This document shows positions 60,436 to 64,000 of a stretch of DNA of 64,000 bases, one piece after another (the first letter of the stretch is position 1; every line of letters begins with the position of its first letter). A program made the translations under genes and the position numbers. The DNA is from Lysobacter sp. yr284 (GTDB lineage Bacteria > Pseudomonadota > Gammaproteobacteria > Xanthomonadales > Xanthomonadaceae), in assembly GCF_900107375.1 (NCBI RefSeq), contig NZ_FNPT01000001.1:744001-808000 (forward strand), in the 5' to 3' direction. Under the pieces are notes generated by a model. That model ran no database searches and was not told where the DNA came from. It saw only the letters and a program-made list of their open reading frames with translations.

Positions 60436-61776
60436 TTACAGCAACCACACCTCGACCCGCTCGTTGCGATACCGCGCCAGCGGATCGCGCGGCCCGGCCA
60501 CCGCCAGCGCGGTGCCCATGCCGCGCGCCACCTGCACCTTGATCCCGCGCGAGACCAGTTCCTGCGCGACCAGGTCGGCACGGTCGTTGCTCATCATCAT
60601 CGAGGCCATCGGCGAGCCGGCGCTGGCGTCGGCGAAGCCGACCACCAGCACGCTGCGGCCGCGGTTGGGCGGCAGGCGCATGAAGCTGCGCAGGCGGTCG
60701 AGGTCGCGCACCGCGCGGCTGTCGTAGACGCTGGCCGCGACCGCGGCCTCGCCGGAGCCGGCGAAGTTGAAGCGCAGGCTCAGCGGCAGGCGCACCGCGC
60801 GCTCGACCATCTGCCGGTACTCCAGCGGCCCCAGGGTCAGCGGACGCTCGCGCCCCGGCACCAGGGTCACCGCGACGTGGCCGGCCTGGGCGACCGCGCG
60901 CTGGCCGCCGCGGCCCATCGCATACAGGGCGAAGCTGCGGCTCAGCGCGCCCATGATCTGGCCGCCGTAGAGATACAGCCGGCGGCTCAGCGGATAGTCC
61001 TCGCTGAGCACGTCGGTGCGGGTCGGCGCGATCGCGCGGCCGCCGTCGGACACCGCCACCGGACGGGTGCCCGGGCCGTAGCTCTCGCCGATCGGAATCA
61101 GCCCGACCGCGAACGCATCGGCGGCGACCGCCGCGACCAGCGCGCGCGCGTCGCCGTGCACCTGCGCTTCGCCGAACGCGGCGCCGCGCATGACCTTGTC
61201 GTTCATCAGGTCGCGCACCGCGCCGGCGTTCGCGTCCAGGTGCAGGTGCACTTCGCCGGCAGCGGCGCCGAGTTCGCGCCAGTCGCGCGAGCGGCCGGAG
61301 AACAGCGCGCGCAGTTGCTCCAGGTCCAGCCGCGCGATCGGGTTGGCGCGGTTGACCACCACCGCCACGCCGTCGAGCGCGACCACGAATTCCTGGTCCT
61401 GCGAGGCCAGGTCGCCGAGCTGCCAGCCGGCGTCGATCTCGGCCGCGTTCGGCCGCCTCGCCATCATCGCGATCTGCGCACGGCCCTCGACCAGATCGGC
61501 GAAGCCGAGCGCCGAATCGCTGGCGGCGATCTCCACCACCAGCGGCTGGCCGTCGCGGCTGGCGTGGATCTCGGTCAGCGCCGCGCGCGGCGTGCGCACC
61601 TGGATGTCGCGATAGCCGATATCGCGCAACCAGGCCTGCGCCACGGTCGGCACCAGCGCGTGCGCGAGCGTATTGGAACCGCTGATGCGCACCCGTTCGG
61701 CCTCCTGCGCGGGCGCGGCCGCGGCGAACACGAGGACGAACCAGAACAACAGCGACGAAACCGCGGCACGCACCAT
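60436..61776 (-). CDS. Phosphate-binding-like protein fused to an OmpA domain
   Basis: A 446-residue exported fusion. The signal peptide (SSLLFWFVLVFAAAAPAQ) is followed by a PstS/PBP-like domain (about 28-310): RVRISGSNTLAHALVPTVAQ, VVEIAASDSALGFADLVEG, VALDGVAVVVNRANPIARLD, LEQLRALFSGRSRDWRELG and a tract around residue 250. The C-terminal part (about 320-446) is OmpA-like: LRFNFAGSG, VGFADAS, MSNDRADLVAQELVSRGIKV and YRNERVEVWLL. The ligand is unknown; a wall-anchored solute receptor is inferred. It stands alone on the minus strand. Confidence 0.88.
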   Translation of the reverse strand: MVRAAVSSLLFWFVLVFAAAAPAQEAERVRISGSNTLAHALVPTVAQAWLRDIGYRDIQVRTPRAALTEIHASRDGQPLVVEIAASDSALGFADLVEGRAQIAMMARRPNAAEIDAGWQLGDLASQDQEFVVALDGVAVVVNRANPIARLDLEQLRALFSGRSRDWRELGAAAGEVHLHLDANAGAVRDLMNDKVMRGAAFGEAQVHGDARALVAAVAADAFAVGLIPIGESYGPGTRPVAVSDGGRAIAPTRTDVLSEDYPLSRRLYLYGGQIMGALSRSFALYAMGRGGQRAVAQAGHVAVTLVPGRERPLTLGPLEYRQMVERAVRLPLSLRFNFAGSGEAAVAASVYDSRAVRDLDRLRSFMRLPPNRGRSVLVVGFADASAGSPMASMMMSNDRADLVAQELVSRGIKVQVARGMGTALAVAGPRDPLARYRNERVEVWLL

Positions 61777-61949
61777 GGCGCGCTTCCCCTGAAGAGCGAA
61801 TTGCGCGCAAGGATGGGAACGGGATGTGACGCAGCGATTACGCGATGCGCATCACCTTCATATTGTTATCAAATGCACTGATTGCGCATGAAAAAGCGAT
61901 GCCTTTCTCATGGCTTCGGTGCGACGGGCGGATGCGTCGATTGCGGTTG

Positions 61950-62036
61950 CGGGAGGGCCTTCAGGCCCGATGCTTTTCGCTCAGGGCGCGGCGATCGGAG
62001 CGCACAGCGTCGGGCCTGAAGGCCCTCCCACAAAAG
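61950..62036. repeat. Family B palindromic repeat
   Basis: CCTTCAGGCCCGATGCTTTT and the inverse CAGCGTCGGGCCTGAAGGCC enclose a 25-bp loop in the 365-bp gap 61777-62141, which holds no gene. Confidence 0.8.
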
Positions 62037-62088
62037 CCGTTGCGCGCGCAGGCGATGCGCTTGCGTGCTGAAGGGCACTGAAGTCTCT

Positions 62089-62117
62089 GGATCCCCGCGT
62101 TCGCGGGGATGACGGCC
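62089..62117. repeat. Family C palindrome (half pair)
   Basis: GGATCCCCGCGTTCGCGGGG then ATGACGG. It matches the right arm of the pair at 51838-51965. Confidence 0.7.
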
Positions 62118-62141
62118 GATCGGAGCGCGGCGCAGCCCGCC

Positions 62142-62993
62142 TCACTCGTCCCCGGTCGCGACCGGTCGCTGCGGGTCCTCGATCCAGCCGCTCCACGAGC
62201 CGGTGTAGAGCCCGGCGCCGTCGAAGCCGGCATGCGCCAGCGCCAGCAGATGATGGCAGGCGGTGACGCCCGAGCCGCACATCGCCGCGACTTGCGCGGG
62301 TTCGCGCCCCTGCAGCAGCGGCGAGAATTCCTGCGCCAGCGCCTGCGGCGACTTGAAGCGGCCGTCGTCGAGGTTGAGCGCGTAGGCGCGGTTGCGCGCG
62401 CCCGGCACGTGGCCGGCGCGCTTGTCCAGCGGCTCGACTTCGCCGCGGAAACGCTCGCCGGCGCGCGCGTCGATCAGCAGGCCGCCGGAATCGAGCAGCG
62501 AACGCACTTGCTGCGCGTCGAGCAGGCGGCGCGCGTCGTAGCTGGCCTCGTACCGGGCCGGTTGCGGCGTCGGAATGTCGGCATCGACCGGCAGCCCGAG
62601 CGCGCTCCAGCGCTGCCAGCCGCCGTCGAGCACGGCGACGCGGCGATGGCCGAGCACGCGCAGCAGGAACCACAGGCGCGAGGCGGCGAGCGCGCCGTCG
62701 GCGGCGTCGTAGACCACGACCTGGTGCTGCGCGGTCACGCCCCAGCGGCCGAGCGTGGCGACGAAGTCGGCCGCGTCCGGCCACGGGTGGCGGCCGCCGC
62801 CGGGCTTGCGGTGGTCGGACAGGTCGCGGTCGAGGTCGGCGTAGCGCGCGCCGGGAATGTGCGCCGCGCGGTAGGCCTGTTCGCTGGCGGCGCGATCGGC
62901 CAGCGAGGTGCGCGTGTCGATCACGATCAAGTCGTCGCGGCCCAGCGCCGCGGCCAGGTCTTCGGCCGATACCAGGGTGGTCCAGTCGCTCAT
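62142..62993 (-). CDS. sseA: 3-mercaptopyruvate sulfurtransferase
   Basis: A 283-residue protein of two rhodanese domains. The N-terminal one starts LVSAEDLAAALGRDDLIVID and contains RHPWPDAADF and LDGGWQRWSALGLPV. The C-terminal one carries the active loop MCGSGVTACHH with Cys239; the CGSGVTA loop is typical of mercaptopyruvate sulfurtransferases. It moves sulfane sulfur from 3-mercaptopyruvate to acceptors. It overlaps the Nudix gene by 4 bp (ATGA) and is the last gene of a three-gene operon. Confidence 0.93.
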   Translation of the reverse strand: MSDWTTLVSAEDLAAALGRDDLIVIDTRTSLADRAASEQAYRAAHIPGARYADLDRDLSDHRKPGGGRHPWPDAADFVATLGRWGVTAQHQVVVYDAADGALAASRLWFLLRVLGHRRVAVLDGGWQRWSALGLPVDADIPTPQPARYEASYDARRLLDAQQVRSLLDSGGLLIDARAGERFRGEVEPLDKRAGHVPGARNRAYALNLDDGRFKSPQALAQEFSPLLQGREPAQVAAMCGSGVTACHHLLALAHAGFDGAGLYTGSWSGWIEDPQRPVATGDE

Positions 62994-63790
62994 CGCACGG
63001 CCTCCAGGCGTTGTCGCAGGTTGAGCAGCATCGACGCGGTCGCGCCCCAGATGCGCTGGTCGGGCCAGCGGTATTCCAGCACGTGGCGCGCGCGTCCCTT
63101 GTATTCCAGGGTGCGGGTGGTGAGGTTGTCGGGATCCAGCAGGAACGCCAGCGGCACCTCGAACACCGCCGCCACTTCCGCCGGATCGGGCGCGGCGACA
63201 TAGGCCGGATCGACCGTCGCCACCAGCGGCAGCACGCGGAAGCCGGTGATGGTCACCAGCGGGTCGAGGAAGCCCAGCGGCGCGATCTGCGAAGGCGGTA
63301 CGCCGATTTCCTCGAACGTCTCGCGCAGCGCCGCGGCGACCGCGTCCTCGTCGTCGGGCTCGATCCGCCCGCCCGGGAAGCTGACCTGGCCGCCGTGCTG
63401 GCGCAGGCCGTCGGTGCGCCGGGTCAGCAGCACCTGCACGCCCTGCGGCCGCGGCACCAGGCCGACCAGCACCGCCGCCTGCGCGCGCAGCGCGTTGTCC
63501 GGCAGCAGGCCGTGCAGGTCGTCGAGGTTCCAGCCGTCGTCCTCGGGCGCGGCGTCGAGCGGATGCAGCGCCGCCAGCAGGCGGATGCGCGCGCGCGAGT
63601 CGCCGGCGAGGAAGTCGGCATCGAAGCGGTTGCCCACGGCGGGCGCGTCGGCAACGGCGGTGCTCGCCGCCGCGTTCGCAGCGGTCTTGCGCGAACCTGG
63701 GCCGTCGGTCGCGCACGCGCCCGCGGCGTGCTCGTCCGGGGCGCGCGCGTCCGCGGCGCGTTCGTCGCCGGGGCGGTCGCGCCCGCTCAT
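62990..63790 (-). CDS. Nudix hydrolase, probable CoA pyrophosphatase
   Basis: A 266-residue protein. The first 50 residues are Ala/Asp-rich low complexity. The Nudix core follows with QVSFPGGRIEPDDEDAVAAA and LRETFEEIGVP, i.e. the R-E-x2-E-E-x-G box; the spacing from GGR is one residue longer than the strict Nudix formula, as in CoA pyrophosphatases (YeaB/NudL type). The preceding AVLVGLVPRPQGVQVLLTRR and the LGFLDPLVTITGFRVLPLVA block also fit that subfamily. It overlaps both neighbours by 4 bp. Confidence 0.9.
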   Translation of the reverse strand: MSGRDRPGDERAADARAPDEHAAGACATDGPGSRKTAANAAASTAVADAPAVGNRFDADFLAGDSRARIRLLAALHPLDAAPEDDGWNLDDLHGLLPDNALRAQAAVLVGLVPRPQGVQVLLTRRTDGLRQHGGQVSFPGGRIEPDDEDAVAAALRETFEEIGVPPSQIAPLGFLDPLVTITGFRVLPLVATVDPAYVAAPDPAEVAAVFEVPLAFLLDPDNLTTRTLEYKGRARHVLEYRWPDQRIWGATASMLLNLRQRLEAVR

Positions 63791-63987
63791 GAGCGGTTGG
63801 ATTCGCGCTGCGGCAGCACGTGTTCCATCAGGCGCAGGCGTTCGTCGTCGTTCATCTGCGACCAGCGCGCGATCTCGGCGGTAGTGCGGTGGCAGCCCAG
63901 GCACAGGCCGTCGTCGCCGAGTTGGCAAATGCCGATGCAGGGGCTCAGCACCGCGCGGAATGTCGTCATGTCGTCCACCGGGGCCAT
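63787..63987 (-). CDS. DUF1289 small cysteine-rich protein
   Basis: A 66-residue cytoplasmic protein with the DUF1289 pattern SPCIGICQLGDDGLCLGCHR: four cysteines, probably an Fe-S or zinc site, then TTAEIARWSQMNDDERLRLM. The function of the family is unknown. The start at 63987 or MTTF at 63969 are both possible. It is translationally coupled to the Nudix gene (ATGA). Confidence 0.88.
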   Translation of the reverse strand: MAPVDDMTTFRAVLSPCIGICQLGDDGLCLGCHRTTAEIARWSQMNDDERLRLMEHVLPQRESNRS

Positions 63988-64000
63988 GCCGCCATTGTGC

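Overview
The window is one contiguous, strongly GC-rich bacterial chromosome segment. Gene content and order suggest a gammaproteobacterium of the Xanthomonadaceae, most like Lysobacter. This is inferred from the ribosomal operon layout, the many secreted enzymes and beta-propeller proteins, the secreted subtilisin, the GH16-like lipoprotein behind a LacI-type operator, and dispersed intergenic palindromes of the kind seen in that family. It was not tested by database search.

Layout. 1-10 kb: the 3' end of katG, a 600-bp nested inverted repeat, a DUF937 protein, HslR, a MATE exporter, two unknown genes, then rpsP-rimM-(small ORF)-trmD-rplS on the minus strand and a duplicated-domain secreted protein. 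10-19 kb: ffh, a cytochrome c assembly-type membrane protein, a CPBP-family membrane protein and a marR-outer membrane factor-emrA-emrB drug efflux operon. 19-27 kb (accessory): an orphan HypX/HoxX-like protein, four tandem genes for small secreted eight-cysteine proteins, a membrane-anchored glutaredoxin-like protein, a secreted beta-propeller protein, radA and a small unknown gene. 27-37 kb: a 1487-residue secreted repeat protein, small unknown proteins, the GH16-like lipoprotein, tRNA-Thr(CGT) and a delta-60 repeat protein. 37-47 kb (core): ispH, lspA, ileS, ribF and murJ on the minus strand, rpsT on the plus strand, then obgE, rpmA and rplU on the minus strand. 47-53 kb: a secreted S8 protease with a long upstream region, an AT-rich island holding one lipoprotein gene, and an OmpA-like lipoprotein. 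53-64 kb: uvrA and an overlapping thioesterase, a PCu(A)C copper chaperone, a DUF4139 lipoprotein with an overlapping enoyl-CoA hydratase, a PBP-OmpA fusion, and a DUF1289-Nudix-sulfurtransferase operon.

The core genes cover translation, membrane and wall biogenesis, and DNA repair. The accessory genes are mainly exported. At least three families of intergenic palindromes punctuate the gene ends. The strongest candidate for something undescribed is the cluster of four secreted proteins sharing an eight-cysteine scaffold (21.1-22.7 kb). Two of them carry near-copies of the same promoter-leader block, and the membrane glutaredoxin-like protein follows directly. Next come the AT-rich lipoprotein island, the HypX homologue with no hydrogenase genes in view, and the giant protein built of five tandem units of about 215 residues.
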